Of a DNA stretch of 64,000 nt, positions 8,899 to 18,500 are shown in pieces. The DNA lies in contig NZ_JADWYX010000003.1 of assembly GCF_016786355.1 (NCBI RefSeq), forward strand, positions 1 to 64,000, read 5' to 3'. The stretch comes from Frankia sp. AgB1.9 (GTDB lineage: Bacteria > Actinomycetota > Actinomycetes > Frankiales > Frankiaceae). Made by a program: the position numbers and the translations under genes. The notes beneath the pieces are model-generated. The model was not told where the DNA came from and did not search any database. It saw only the letters and a program-made list of their open reading frames with translations. The stretch's first letter is position 1. The number at the start of each line of letters is the position of its first letter.

Positions 8899-8958
8899 GC
8901 CCGGACGTCCCCTGTCTGTCACATACCGCGTCATACCGCCAGTAAGTGCAGTCAACAG

Positions 8959-9210
8959 AACAACCCTGTCTATACCGGCGTCACCGTCTGGGGCCGCACT
9001 CGCGGCGGACAGCCCGTCCCACCCTCGGAGTGGATCGTCGGCCCGAACGCCCACCAGTCGATCATCGACACCCAGACGTTCTTCCTCGCCCGGCAGGTCG
9101 CCCCGCCCGGCGCCGGCGCCGGCGCGTTCGACGCGGCCCTCGCCCACGCCACGCTGCGGCGCATCGGCGACACGGACGGTGCGGGCGGCTGGTGGGAGGG
9201 GCTGGTGTGA
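8959..9210 (+). pseudogene. 3' fragment of the interrupted recombinase-domain gene
   Basis: The frame reads NNPVYTGVTVWGRTRGGQPV, then PSEWIVGPNAHQSIID, which is the second half of the Recombinase domain (the conserved N-P-x-Y-T-G ... W ... H-x-x-I block). It continues in the same frame as the fragment ending near 5106. The end of the gene is intact and its stop overlaps the GTG of the following DNA methyltransferase, so before the insertion the operon was fully coupled. The insertion may reduce expression of the downstream methyltransferases by breaking this coupling. Confidence 0.7.
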
Positions 9211-10409
9211 GGACCCTTCCCGAGCCCTACCGCGCAAGCCCCGGCGTGACGCTCTACACCGGCGACGCCATCGAGGTGCTGGCCGCACTGCCCGACCGGA
9301 CCGCCGACTGCGTCGTGACCTCGCCGCCCTACTGGGGACTGCGCGACTACGGCACCGCCACCTGGACCGGCGGCCAGCCCGACTGCCCCCACGTCCCCTA
9401 CTCTGACCGCAAGATCACCCGACGTCTCCGGCCCGGGAGCGCTGCGCCGGCGGGCATCGAACCAGACCCCCACGGGGCGGTCTGCGCCCGCTGCGGCGCG
9501 GTGCGCGAGGACCGCCAGTACGGCCTCGAACCCACCCTCGACGGCTACCTCAACCAACTGCGCGCCGTGTTCCAACAGCTCGCCCGAGTGCTGGCTCGTG
9601 GCGGGACGGCCTGGCTCAACCTCGGCGACAGCTACGCCACACCGACCCGCGCCGCGACGGCCACACCCGCTCCCGGCTCCCCAGAAGGTGGCACCGCGGG
9701 CCGGCCGCTGGCCGCGAAGGACCTGATCGGCCTGCCGTGGCGGGCCGCGTTCGCGCTACAGGCCGACGGCTGGATCATCCGGAACTGTGTCGTCTGGCAC
9801 AAGCCGAACGCGATGCCCGAATCCGTCACCGACCGGCTTTCCAACCGCTACGAGCTGCTGTTCCTCCTCGTCCGCGACCGCCGCTACCACTTCGACCTCG
9901 ACCCGATCCGCGTGCCACTCGCCCGCCCAGAAGCCCTCACCGAAGGCATCATGATCGGGTCCGAGGAAAGCCGCCACGGCGCCACCGGCGCGGCACGGCG
10001 GACCCGCGGCGCGAACACCTACGGCAGCGCCCCCGCAAACGCATTCCCCGCCGGGCCGCCCGGCGCGGCCACAGCGCCCACCGGCCAACGGCACACCAGC
10101 GCCCACCCGAGGGGCCGTAACCCCGGGGACGTGTGGACGATCAGCACCCGGCCGCTGCGAGCCGCGCACTTCGCCGCCTTCCCCATCGACCTGCCACTGC
10201 GCTGCATCGCCGCGGGCTGCCGACCCGGCGGGCTCGTCCTCGACCCGTTCTCCGGGGCCGCCACCACCGGCCTCGCCGCTCGCCAACTCGACCGGGACTA
10301 CCTCGGGATCGACCTCAACCCCGCGTTCCACGACCTCGCCCTGACCCGCCTCGGCCTGCACCCACCCACAGGAAGCTCCGACGACGAAACCGCACGGAGA
10401 GCCGCATGA
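9207..10409 (+). CDS. DNA methyltransferase, beta-class N4-cytosine/N6-adenine type
   Basis: A 400-residue enzyme that should transfer a methyl group from SAM to an exocyclic amino group in DNA. The catalytic motif IV comes first (DCVVTSPPYWGLRDY, residues about 33-47) and SAM-binding motif I comes last (LVLDPFSGAATTGLAARQL, about residue 345), the order of the beta class. Between them are WLNLGDSY, the SAM-fold stretch LIGLPWRAAFALQADGW, and a variable target-recognition region. TSPPY favours N4-cytosine or N6-adenine methylation; the base is not certain. GTG at 9207 was chosen because it overlaps the preceding stop. No restriction endonuclease gene is adjacent, so it looks like an orphan methyltransferase, possibly anti-restriction. 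Confidence 0.88.
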   Translation: MRTLPEPYRASPGVTLYTGDAIEVLAALPDRTADCVVTSPPYWGLRDYGTATWTGGQPDCPHVPYSDRKITRRLRPGSAAPAGIEPDPHGAVCARCGAVREDRQYGLEPTLDGYLNQLRAVFQQLARVLARGGTAWLNLGDSYATPTRAATATPAPGSPEGGTAGRPLAAKDLIGLPWRAAFALQADGWIIRNCVVWHKPNAMPESVTDRLSNRYELLFLLVRDRRYHFDLDPIRVPLARPEALTEGIMIGSEESRHGATGAARRTRGANTYGSAPANAFPAGPPGAATAPTGQRHTSAHPRGRNPGDVWTISTRPLRAAHFAAFPIDLPLRCIAAGCRPGGLVLDPFSGAATTGLAARQLDRDYLGIDLNPAFHDLALTRLGLHPPTGSSDDETARRAA

Positions 10410-11386
10410 CCCGGCCCGGACTGGCCCCCAAGACCGGCGGCGGCCTGGCGGCCCACCGTTATCACGCCGCGCCCGGCATCACCCTCTACCTCGGCGACGC
10501 GGCCACGGCGCTGCGCCACCTGCCGGCGGACAGCGTCGACTGCGTCGTCACGTCACCGCCCTACTGGCGGTTGCGCGACTACGACCCCCCGGCCGGCCAC
10601 GGCGACGCCTCGCCCGCGCCGGGCGACCAGATCGGACTTGAACCGACCCTGGACGCCTACCTCGATCGGCTGCGCGCGGTGTTCGTTGAACTTGGCCGCG
10701 TGCTGACTCCGGCTGGCACTGTCTGGCTGAACCTCGCCGACAGCTATGCCGCGAACTCCGACGGCTATTACGTCACCCGCGGACTACCTGGACAGCCCCG
10801 CTACCGCCCCCGTAGCGGCCTGCCCGACAAGAACCTCCTCGGCCTGCCCTGGCGCGTCGCCCTCGCCCTCCAGGCCGATGGCTGGATACTGCGCAACGCC
10901 ATCGTCTGGGAGAAACCCCACGCGGCCCCGACCCGGGCCTCCGACCGGCTCACCTGCCGCCACGAGCTCCTGTTCCTCCTCGCCCCCGCCCAGCACCATC
11001 TCGACCTCACCGCGCTCCAGGCCATCGCCGCCGGAAGGCGCCCGGCGGATCACTTTGTCTCCCGAAGCGGGGGCGAGGGGTCAACGCAGGCCGCTGGCGA
11101 CGTCGGGGACGTCGGGGACGTCTGGACGCTTGCCGCCCGTCCAACGCCGTCGGGATATCCGCCCGCGTTCCCGCTCGAGATCCCCCTGCGTTGTATCGCC
11201 GCCGGCGCTCGGCCCGGTGGAGTCATCCTCGACCCCTTTTCCGGCGCCGGAACGACGGGTCTCGCTGCCCGGATGCTCGGCCGCTCCTACCTCGGCATCG
11301 ACCGCAACGCCGTCCATCACGACCAAGCCAAGGCGGCGTTCTCCGCCCAGCAATGGGCGACTGGCGCTGATGGGTGTCTCGCATGA
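10406..11386 (+). CDS. second beta-class DNA methyltransferase
   Basis: A 326-residue paralogue of the enzyme just upstream, coupled to it through an ATGA overlap. Motif IV is DCVVTSPPYWRLRDY and motif I is VILDPFSGAGTTGLAARML; both catalytic elements are intact. Shared intermediate blocks include WLNLADSYA, LLGLPWRVALALQADGWILR and FPLEIPLRCIAAGARPGG. The target-recognition region is shorter than in its neighbour, so the pair probably differ in sequence specificity or methylate the two strands of one asymmetric site. Sequence identity is spread over the whole length, pointing to tandem duplication. Confidence 0.88.
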   Translation: MTRPGLAPKTGGGLAAHRYHAAPGITLYLGDAATALRHLPADSVDCVVTSPPYWRLRDYDPPAGHGDASPAPGDQIGLEPTLDAYLDRLRAVFVELGRVLTPAGTVWLNLADSYAANSDGYYVTRGLPGQPRYRPRSGLPDKNLLGLPWRVALALQADGWILRNAIVWEKPHAAPTRASDRLTCRHELLFLLAPAQHHLDLTALQAIAAGRRPADHFVSRSGGEGSTQAAGDVGDVGDVWTLAARPTPSGYPPAFPLEIPLRCIAAGARPGGVILDPFSGAGTTGLAARMLGRSYLGIDRNAVHHDQAKAAFSAQQWATGADGCLA

Positions 11387-11868
11387 ACCCTTCCAACCCG
11401 ACCCCGAAGGCGCGCGGCACCGACGGGCATCGAGAGGACAGTCGCTCAGGAAGGTCGACCGCCGGCCGGTCGGGAGACCTCGGCCGTGACGCCATTCCTG
11501 GCACACCGCCGCGCCTGCGTGCGACCCCGACCCGGTCAGATTCGCCCACTCACGACGAGAGCCGCGCGGGAGTCGAGCCAAACGATCCAGGCACCTCACC
11601 CGATCCGCGGCGTAACGGGCGCACGAACACCGAGATTCATCGGCGGGTTCTCAGCCGTGCTGAGCTTCTCGCTCTGCCGGCCGTCGTCGATCTCCGCACT
11701 GCTGCCCGCGCGTTCGGACTCGGACGGACCAACGCCTACGAGCTTGCCCGCACGGGCCAGTTCCCTTGCCGCGTGTTGCGCATCAACAACTCCTATCGTG
11801 TCCCGACCGCCGAACTGTTGAGGGTCCTCGGCATCCATGACGGCACCGGCGGCCCCGAAGAACAGTGA
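11383..11868 (+). CDS. excisionase-like helix-turn-helix protein
   Basis: A 161-residue protein. The ATG at 11383 overlaps the previous stop as ATGA and is preferred over a GTG nine bases upstream. The first 90 residues are polar and disordered. The C-terminal 65 residues form a winged-helix, MerR/AlpA-type domain (DLRTAARAFGLGRTNAYELA ... FPCRVLRINNSYRVPTAELL), the form common in excisionases of actinobacterial integrative elements. Its position directly before the integrase supports a role in excision control. Confidence 0.7.
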   Translation: MNPSNPTPKARGTDGHREDSRSGRSTAGRSGDLGRDAIPGTPPRLRATPTRSDSPTHDESRAGVEPNDPGTSPDPRRNGRTNTEIHRRVLSRAELLALPAVVDLRTAARAFGLGRTNAYELARTGQFPCRVLRINNSYRVPTAELLRVLGIHDGTGGPEEQ

Positions 11869-12143
11869 CGGAAAGCGCCGAGGAAGGCACTTTGTCGGGG
11901 CGCTCTTCCTGGGTAATACTTTCCTCGGCGCGCTGCGGACATCGGATGCGCGCCTTCTCATTGTCGCGGGCCGCAACCGTCGGCCATTGCCGTCGGCTGT
12001 AGCGATATTGCGGCGGACTGATCATCAGTCACGCGCCTGGCGGCGGCATGATCGCCCGCCAATCAATTCCGGCGGATTCCTGATGGGTGCGCCCGCTGGC
12101 AGATAAATGAGAGCCGCGAGCCCGCGAGAGGCGGAGGGTAGGA
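11869..12143. other. intergenic region upstream of the integrase
   Basis: 275 bases without a credible gene. The composition is less GC-rich than the surroundings near 11990-12080. A GGAGG-type ribosome binding site (GAGGCGGAGGG) stands just ahead of the integrase ATG. I see no clear promoter hexamers or terminator. Confidence 0.4.
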
Positions 12144-13703
12144 ATGAAGAAAGAAGAGAACATCTACAAGCGGTGTGGCTGCGAGGACCCGACGTCCGGG
12201 CGGAAGGTGGGTGCGGCCTGCCCCCTGCTACGCAACGCCAAAGGCGGCTGGAGTGCATCGCATGGCACCTGGCACTACCGCATCGAGCTTCCTGCGGCCG
12301 TCGGCGACCGCCAGGCCCTGCGGCGTGGAGGATTCGCCACCAGTGCCGATGCCAAGAAGGCCCGCGAGGACGTCGCGGCGCTTCTCGCGATCCCAGACGT
12401 TGACGACGTCGACGCGATCCGTCTCGTCGTCAAGCTGGTACGCGAGGGAACGAAGAAGGGAGTGGTATTCCCCGCCTACGACGAGGTGCGCACCCGGGTG
12501 CGCACCCGGAGTCTCTCCCAGGACGACCTCACGGTCGGCGAGTGGTTCGCCACATGGCTGCAGGAGAAGGAGAAGTCCCGCGCCCCCAAGACCATCCTCG
12601 GTTACAAGTCCCACATCGATCTCTACCTGGCGCCCCACCTCGGAACGATCCGGCTCGACCGTCTGGCGCTCGCGCACGTCTATGACATGTTCGACGCCAT
12701 CGAGGAGCGCAACGAGCAAATCCTCGCGGCGAACGAAGCCCGCCGACAGATGCTCGGGCACCTGAAGACCACCTGCGGCCGGGCCGCCCGGCGCCAGATC
12801 CGGGACCAGCTTGCCGCGATGGAGCCGTTCCGCAGGCCCGTGGGGGCGGCCTCGAAGCAGTCGATCCGCGCCACGCTGCGCTCGGCCCTGTCCAGCGCGA
12901 TGCGCCGGGGAAAGATCACGATCAATGTGGCACGCAACGTCGAGCTTCCGTCGGGGAAGCCGCCGAGGCCGCTCCTGTGGACGCCGGGCAGGGTGGACGC
13001 ATGGCAGCGGACCGGGGCGCGCCCCGGTCCGGTCATGGTCTGGACACCTGAACAGATCGGGGCGTTTCTCGACGCCGTCTACCACGACCGGCTCTACGCG
13101 CTCTTCCACCTGGCCGCGTTTCGGGGCCCCCGGCGGGGGGAGCTGTGCGCGGTGCACTGGCCGGACGTCGACCTGGATCATAAGAAGATCCTGATTCAGT
13201 GGCAGCTGGTCGTGGTCGGGTGGCAGGTGTTGCTCACCCGGCCCAAGACCGACGCGGGCGTGCGTGAACTCGTGCTCGACGAGGCCACGGTGGAGGAGCT
13301 GCGACGCCACCGGCGTCGCCAGGAGGCCGAGTGGCACGCCATGGGTCTCGCCTGGGATGACGCTGGACCGGTGTTCACCGCAGTCGATGGCGCGTTGCTG
13401 CATCCGGCCGCGGTCACGACCCGCTTCCAGGAGCTCGCTTCCGCGGCGGAGCTGCCGCCGATCCGGTTCCATGATCTTCGTCATGTGGCGGCCACCCTGA
13501 TGCTCGGCGCCAAGGCCGACATTAAGGTCGTGCAGGAGACGCTCGGGCACTCGTCCTACGAGGTCACTGCCAATGCCTACACCTCGGTGCTCGACGAGCT
13601 AGCCCGCGCCGCCGCAGAGGGAGCGGCGCGGCTCGTCCCCCGGACCCCACCCACGACCCCCGCGCACACGTCGCGCACACGGGAGATCGACATGACCTCC
13701 TAG
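12144..13703 (+). CDS. int: tyrosine integrase of the tRNA-Arg integrative element
   Basis: A 519-residue phage/ICE-type integrase. The start has a good ribosome binding site (GGAGGGTAGGA). A Cys-containing Arm-like N-terminus (IYKRCGCEDPTSGR) is followed by a core-binding SAM-like domain (LTVGEWFATWLQEKEKSRAP) with a helical insertion, then the catalytic domain: AAFRGPRRGELCAVHW (Arg I), TRPKTDAGVREL (Lys), RFHDLRHVAATLML (H-x-x-R), and LGHSSYEVTANAYTSVL (His and Tyr nucleophile). The gene ends 35 bases from the 3' end of tRNA-Arg, the usual attachment site of such elements. It shares its layout with the prophage integrase at 24.7-26.2 kb. Confidence 0.93.
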   Translation: MKKEENIYKRCGCEDPTSGRKVGAACPLLRNAKGGWSASHGTWHYRIELPAAVGDRQALRRGGFATSADAKKAREDVAALLAIPDVDDVDAIRLVVKLVREGTKKGVVFPAYDEVRTRVRTRSLSQDDLTVGEWFATWLQEKEKSRAPKTILGYKSHIDLYLAPHLGTIRLDRLALAHVYDMFDAIEERNEQILAANEARRQMLGHLKTTCGRAARRQIRDQLAAMEPFRRPVGAASKQSIRATLRSALSSAMRRGKITINVARNVELPSGKPPRPLLWTPGRVDAWQRTGARPGPVMVWTPEQIGAFLDAVYHDRLYALFHLAAFRGPRRGELCAVHWPDVDLDHKKILIQWQLVVVGWQVLLTRPKTDAGVRELVLDEATVEELRRHRRRQEAEWHAMGLAWDDAGPVFTAVDGALLHPAAVTTRFQELASAAELPPIRFHDLRHVAATLMLGAKADIKVVQETLGHSSYEVTANAYTSVLDELARAAAEGAARLVPRTPPTTPAHTSRTREIDMTS

Positions 13704-13738
13704 AGAGGAGATCAAATGACAAAAGTGCAGGTCAAACA

Positions 13739-13814
13739 TGGTGCGCTCGGAGGGACTCGAACCCCCAACCTTCTGATCCGTAGTCAGATGCTCTATCCGT
13801 TGAGCTACGAGCGC
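13739..13814 (-). tRNA. tRNA-Arg (anticodon ACG)
   Basis: A full cloverleaf reads on the minus strand: acceptor GCGCTCG pairs with CGAGCGC, the D arm is AGCTCAACGGATAGAGCAT, the anticodon stem-loop is TCTGA CTACGGA TCAGA with anticodon ACG, and the T arm contains GGTTCGAGTCC. The discriminator A is at 13742 and a CCA is encoded at 13741-13739. The 3' end faces the integrase at 12.1-13.7 kb, so the 3' part of this gene is the likely attachment core and right junction of the element. Confidence 0.95.
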
Positions 13815-13989
13815 ATTGTTCAGTTGTCACGTGCTGCCGCCGCCCGCTCCCGCAGGCGACTGGAGCCACCTTACAGCACGAAGGACGGGCCGAACGAGCC
13901 GGTATCGGCTGCGGGGCGGAGGGTGCCGCCCGTCCCGCTGCCCCCATGGCCGGGTCGAGCCTGGGTCGCTGCGCCTCCCCAGGGCGTGG

Positions 13990-15489
13990 TCAGGAACTCG
14001 CGAGGAGCTTCTTCTGGACCTTGCCCATCGCGTTGCGCGGCAGATCCTCGACGACGCGGACCTCACGTGGGCGTTTGTGGACGGACAGCTGCGTGGCGAC
14101 GAAGTCGGCCACTGTGACCGGGTCGACCGGTGTTGTGCCGTCACCGACGACATAGGCGACGATGCGCTGGCCCAGATCGGGGTCCGGCACGCCGACGACG
14201 GCCGCCTCGACGATCGTGGGATGGGCGAGCAGCGCGGCCTCGACCTCGCCGGCGCCGATCCGGTAGCCGCCGCTCTTGATCAGGTCGACCGAGGTCCGGC
14301 CGACGATGCGGTGCCAGCCGGCCGCGTCGACGACCGCCGCGTCGCCTGTGCGGAACCAACCGTCCGGGGTCCAACTGGCGGCTGTCACCTCGGCCAGGCC
14401 CAGATATCCGTCGAAAAGCGACCCACCACGCACCTGGAGCTCGCCTACCGACTCGCCGTCCCACGGCACGTTCTCATCCGCGGCCGGCCCGGTCGCCGCG
14501 AGGGTGTCGCCGGCGTCGGGCAGGGGGCGTAGCCGGGTCTCGACGGCGGGCAGGCTCAGACCGACCCACCCGGGCCGACGCTCGCCGTCGGACCGCACCG
14601 CGACGGTGATCAGGGATTCGGTCATGCCGTACCGCTCGACCGGCACCAGTCCGGTCAGGCGACGCAGCCGCTCGGCGACCGGGACCGGGAGTGGTGCGCT
14701 GCCGGACACCAACAGCCGGGCCTGGCCGAGCGACGCGGCGGCCGACGGCTCGTCGCACATCCGCGACCAGACGGTGGGCACGCCGAAGAAGAGGCTTCCG
14801 CCGTGCCGCTCGGCCGCGGCCGCGTACTCGGCGGGACGCGGCCGGCCGGTGTGCACCAGCGGGCTTCCGACGCGCAATGCGCCGAGAACGCCAAGCACGA
14901 GGCCATGCACATGGAAAAGCGGCAGTCCGTGGACCAGCACGTCATCTGCCGTCCAGGCCCAGGCGTCCGCCAGTCCGTCCAGGCAGGAGGCGATGGCACG
15001 TCGGGAGATCACGACGCCCTTGGGAGCGCCGGTTGTGCCGGACGTGTACATGATCATGGCGGTGGCGCTGGGGTCTGGCTCCGGGTAGGACGTGTCAGAC
15101 CTGCGGGCCAGGTCGATCGGGACGACGGCCAGGTCGCGGCTGCCCTCGTTGGGCCGGTCCAGGTTCGCGGGTGGGTCGCCGAGCCAGAGCTCGGCTCTCG
15201 AATCGGCCAGGATGTGCGCTCGTTCACGCGGGCCCGCGTCGGCTGGTACCGGCACGACCGGGACGCCGGCCAGCAGGCAGCCGACGATGCCGACGACGGT
15301 CCGCAGGCTCGCGGACCCGTGCACCGCGACCACCGCCGAGCCGGCGACCTCGTCCGCGACCGCCGTCGCGGCGGCCCACAGCTCGTCGCGCCGCAGCGCC
15401 GCGTCGGCGACCCGCACCGCCGGACGCGCGCTGTCGGCGTGACCGGTGGCCCCGGCTCCGGCGGTGCCGAGCAGGCCGTGCACGTTCAC
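13990..15489 (-). CDS. matB: malonyl-CoA synthetase-like acyl-CoA ligase
   Basis: A 499-residue member of the ANL adenylate-forming family. It activates a carboxylate as acyl-AMP and transfers it to CoA; the sequence is closest in pattern to MatB, which makes malonyl- or methylmalonyl-CoA. Motifs in order: the P-loop MYTSGTTGAPKGVV (about residue 150), LPLFHVHGLVLG, VERYGMTESL (A5), DGWFRTGDAA (A7), the hinge SGGYRIGAGEVE (A8) and RNAMGKVQKK with the catalytic Lys (A10). Length is normal for MatB. The gene lies alone, convergent with tRNA-Arg and 105 bases downstream of the BTAD gene. Substrate choice is inferred. Confidence 0.82.
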   Translation of the reverse strand: MNVHGLLGTAGAGATGHADSARPAVRVADAALRRDELWAAATAVADEVAGSAVVAVHGSASLRTVVGIVGCLLAGVPVVPVPADAGPRERAHILADSRAELWLGDPPANLDRPNEGSRDLAVVPIDLARRSDTSYPEPDPSATAMIMYTSGTTGAPKGVVISRRAIASCLDGLADAWAWTADDVLVHGLPLFHVHGLVLGVLGALRVGSPLVHTGRPRPAEYAAAAERHGGSLFFGVPTVWSRMCDEPSAAASLGQARLLVSGSAPLPVPVAERLRRLTGLVPVERYGMTESLITVAVRSDGERRPGWVGLSLPAVETRLRPLPDAGDTLAATGPAADENVPWDGESVGELQVRGGSLFDGYLGLAEVTAASWTPDGWFRTGDAAVVDAAGWHRIVGRTSVDLIKSGGYRIGAGEVEAALLAHPTIVEAAVVGVPDPDLGQRIVAYVVGDGTTPVDPVTVADFVATQLSVHKRPREVRVVEDLPRNAMGKVQKKLLASS

Positions 15490-15594
15490 GCGAGTACCTC
15501 CCAGAGAGCGGATGGCGCGAGGTGATGCCAGGGTGCGGGTTCTATCGTGCCTGTCCGCGCGCGGTGGGCGGTGGGCCGCCTCGGGACGGGGCCG

Positions 15595-18500
15595 TCAGCG
15601 GGGGCGGTAGCCGGGCAGCAGGCTCTGGACCAGCTCGTTCGTCTCCGGCTCGGCGCCTGCGTCGACGCGACGGCGGCCCAGAGCCGCCGGGTGATCCCGC
15701 TGGGGCGTCGATGCCGGTGGCAGCGCTCGGTACATCTCGGCGGCGACGGCCTGGAGGGCATGTCGGTCGCCGCGGGCCGCGACGGTTCGCAACAGGTCCC
15801 GCCACAGCGGCTCCGCCGTCGGGACGGCCCGCAGACCCGTCCGGCAGGCCGCCATGGCCGTCGCCGTGTCGTCGGCCGTGAGACTGAGGCCGGCCAGGCG
15901 GTGCGCCACGTCCACGACCGCCGCCCGGATCCGTTCGGCCAGCCCAGAGGCCAGCAACCAGCCGTATCGCCCGTCCGGGAGATCAGCCAGGACCGGGCCT
16001 GAGACCAGGCGCAGTGCCGCCACGAGGTCGGCCGCCGGTCCGTCGGCATTGCTTCCCGCCGTGCTGACGGCCTGACCCCCGGAGCCGGGCGCCTCGCCGC
16101 GGGACACCGCGCGGCGTGCCCAGGCGGTGAACAGCCGCCAGTCGCAGCGGACACCCGGGTCGAGCCGCGGCCGGCCGTCACCGCTGAGCAGTAGCCGGGG
16201 GCGGCCGACCGGATCCGCGCCGAGCCAGGCCTGAGCTCGGCGTATCGCGTCGGCGACGACCGCCTCCGTGGCGCCGCCCGGCCAGAGCGCGGCGGCCAGG
16301 ATGCGCATCGGTGGGTCGGCCGGGTTCAACGCGAGGTAGACGACGAGCTCGGTCAACTCGTCGACCTGATCCGCCGGCAGCCGGCCGGGAGCGCTGACCA
16401 CGGGTCGGCCCAGCACCTTGATCTCCACGTCCGTCGAAGGCTCCGGAGACTGGGCCCAGGAGGAATCCGGCGGCGACGGTGCTGGGGCGGCGACCCAGGG
16501 CAGTTGCAGGGGCGAGGCCGGACCGGCGGGTGACGGTCGTGGTCGCGCGGCCGGGGGCGCCGGAAGCGGCCGGACGGCGGAGTCGTCCTGTCCCGGCGGC
16601 TTGGCCCTCCTCGACGGCGCCGGGACCAGAATCGAGATCGGGCCGCGGGCCGCGGGCTGTCCCGGGCGGGGGAACCGGGTCGGTGGTGGCGCCGCTGGAG
16701 CGAGGGCGCCGGGCACCGTCCGCGGCGACGAATGCGGCAGGGACGAGTCCGGCGGCGGCGCGACGGCTGCGCGGGCGACGCTCGACGGATCTGATGTCGC
16801 CGGCCGGCGCGGGGCCGGCGGCACCGGTCTGGTCTGACCGGCCTCTGGGAGAACGGGAAGGAACGGCTCCGGCGGAGCGGCTGGTGGTGGTGGCAGAAAT
16901 ACTGGCGCCGGCGGTGTGGGCGGTTGTGGTGGTGTGCTTGGAGCCGTCGGGACCAGTAGGAACGGGCCCGGAGTCGTCGGTGGCTGCCGGCTGGGGGGAC
17001 CTGCTACGGGGCGCGCGGTGGGTAGCTGAGCGACCGGGGCGGGCCCATGGGGGTGGTTCGCCCGGCTGGCCGCGATCGTCCAGCCCGCCGTCGCTGGCCG
17101 GGCGACGTTCGCCGGACCGACGGCGTTCTCGCCGACAGGGAGGGGGTCGGCCGGTGCCTCGTTCGCGGGATCGAGCGAACGGAACATGTCGATGATCGAC
17201 GCGTAGGCCTGGGCGGGCAGGCGTTGCGCCGTCACGTCGAGGCCCAGGACACCCAGCGAGAGTCGGCCGTCGCGCGACGCGGTGAACACCCAGCGCGCGG
17301 CCGGGGTCTCACCGACCACCAGCACGCCGACCGCCCGATCCCGCCCGTGCGCGTACCGGGCGAGCACCTGCGCCGTGGTTTCGTCCGGCGGCTCGGCCAG
17401 CACCAGCAGATCGGGTGTCCACAGTGCCTGGGTCCTGGCCGCCTGCCGGCCGAGCAACACCGGTCCGGCCAGGCCGTCGTCCCAGCCACCGCCGGACGCC
17501 TGGGCGTTCACCCGCCGCCGCTGGTGGGTCGCGAGCTCGGCAAGCGCCGCCTCGACGGTGTCCACGGTCCGCAGCCGGCCCGGCGCGATCGCCGACGGGT
17601 CGTCCCCGAATCCGACCAGATAGACCCGCAGGGCGTCCGACCAGCGGTTGGTCGCGAGCTCGACGGCGATCGAAACCGCTGTCTCCCTCGCCCGGGTCGG
17701 GTGGCCGCCGATCGCGATCGTGCCTGGCGCGCCCTCGATGTCGACCAGGACCCTGGCCCGCTCGGCGGCGAACCCCACGGTCGCGAGCCCGGGAAACGGC
17801 GCCGGGGTCGTGGGCGGGATCGAGGCGGCCACGCCAGGGGGTAGGCCGTCTGGGGTGTCTGCCAGCCTGTCGACTCGCCAGGTCCCGGCCGCGGCCTTCC
17901 ACCAGGGCGCCGGAGGTGGCTCGGCCGGGGCGGGCGCCAGGTGCAGGACCAGCGCGTCCTCGGTCAGCGTCGCCGCGAACGCTGGCGGTAGCGGCCGGCC
18001 CAGCGCCGCCAGTTCGGCGGACAGGAGCCGGGTGGCGCAGTCCAGGAAGTGTGCGCCGTCGGCGTCGGCGGCCAGGCGCAACTCCTCTCGGCGCCCACGG
18101 AACCACGCGGCGGGCAGCGCCGGCCGCCGCCCGGTCAGCTCGGCCAACAGGCCGGCCGCCAGCAGCGATGCGCCAGCCTTCGGGCGGTCCGGGCCGTCCG
18201 GGCGGTCCGGCTGCTCGCCGGTTCGTCGCGCCGCGCTGGTCGCAGGGTGCCGGCCTGCCGAGGGCACGGCATCGGCTCGTTGGCTCGTGCCGGAGCCACC
18301 GGCGTCCTGTTTCGTGCCTCCGCCAGATCGGGTCGTGCTGAGGCGACGCACGTCCGCCAAGGGTGGCCGCCGGACCAGCCGGGCAGTTGGCGGCTGGCCC
18401 GGCGGTTCGTCGGTGGAAGACCTACGCCACCGTCGCCAGGAGTCGGGAGGCCGTGGCAGCAGTGGCGTCGGGCCGGTCGCGGGCCGGGCGAGCCAGGCCC

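Larger units (their letters stand above)
5107..8958. mobile_element. Tn554-like insertion with two tyrosine recombinase genes
   Basis: About 3.85 kb is inserted into a recombinase-domain gene, whose two halves flank it in the same frame. The element contains only two genes, both leftward and overlapping by 11 bases: a 406-residue and an 821-residue tyrosine recombinase, the size order of TnpA and TnpB of Tn554. No small tnpC-like third gene is visible. Short inverted copies of AAGTGCAG lie just inside each end (5111-5118 inverted, 8944-8951 direct). No longer terminal inverted repeats and no target duplication are obvious, which fits Tn554-type integration. The exact ends are uncertain by several bases. 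Confidence 0.72.

Noticed and set aside
7759..9210. 483-codon plus-strand frame ending in the recombinase-domain fragment
   Set aside because: Only the last ~84 codons are real coding sequence (3' fragment of the split gene). The rest is antisense to the 406-residue recombinase.
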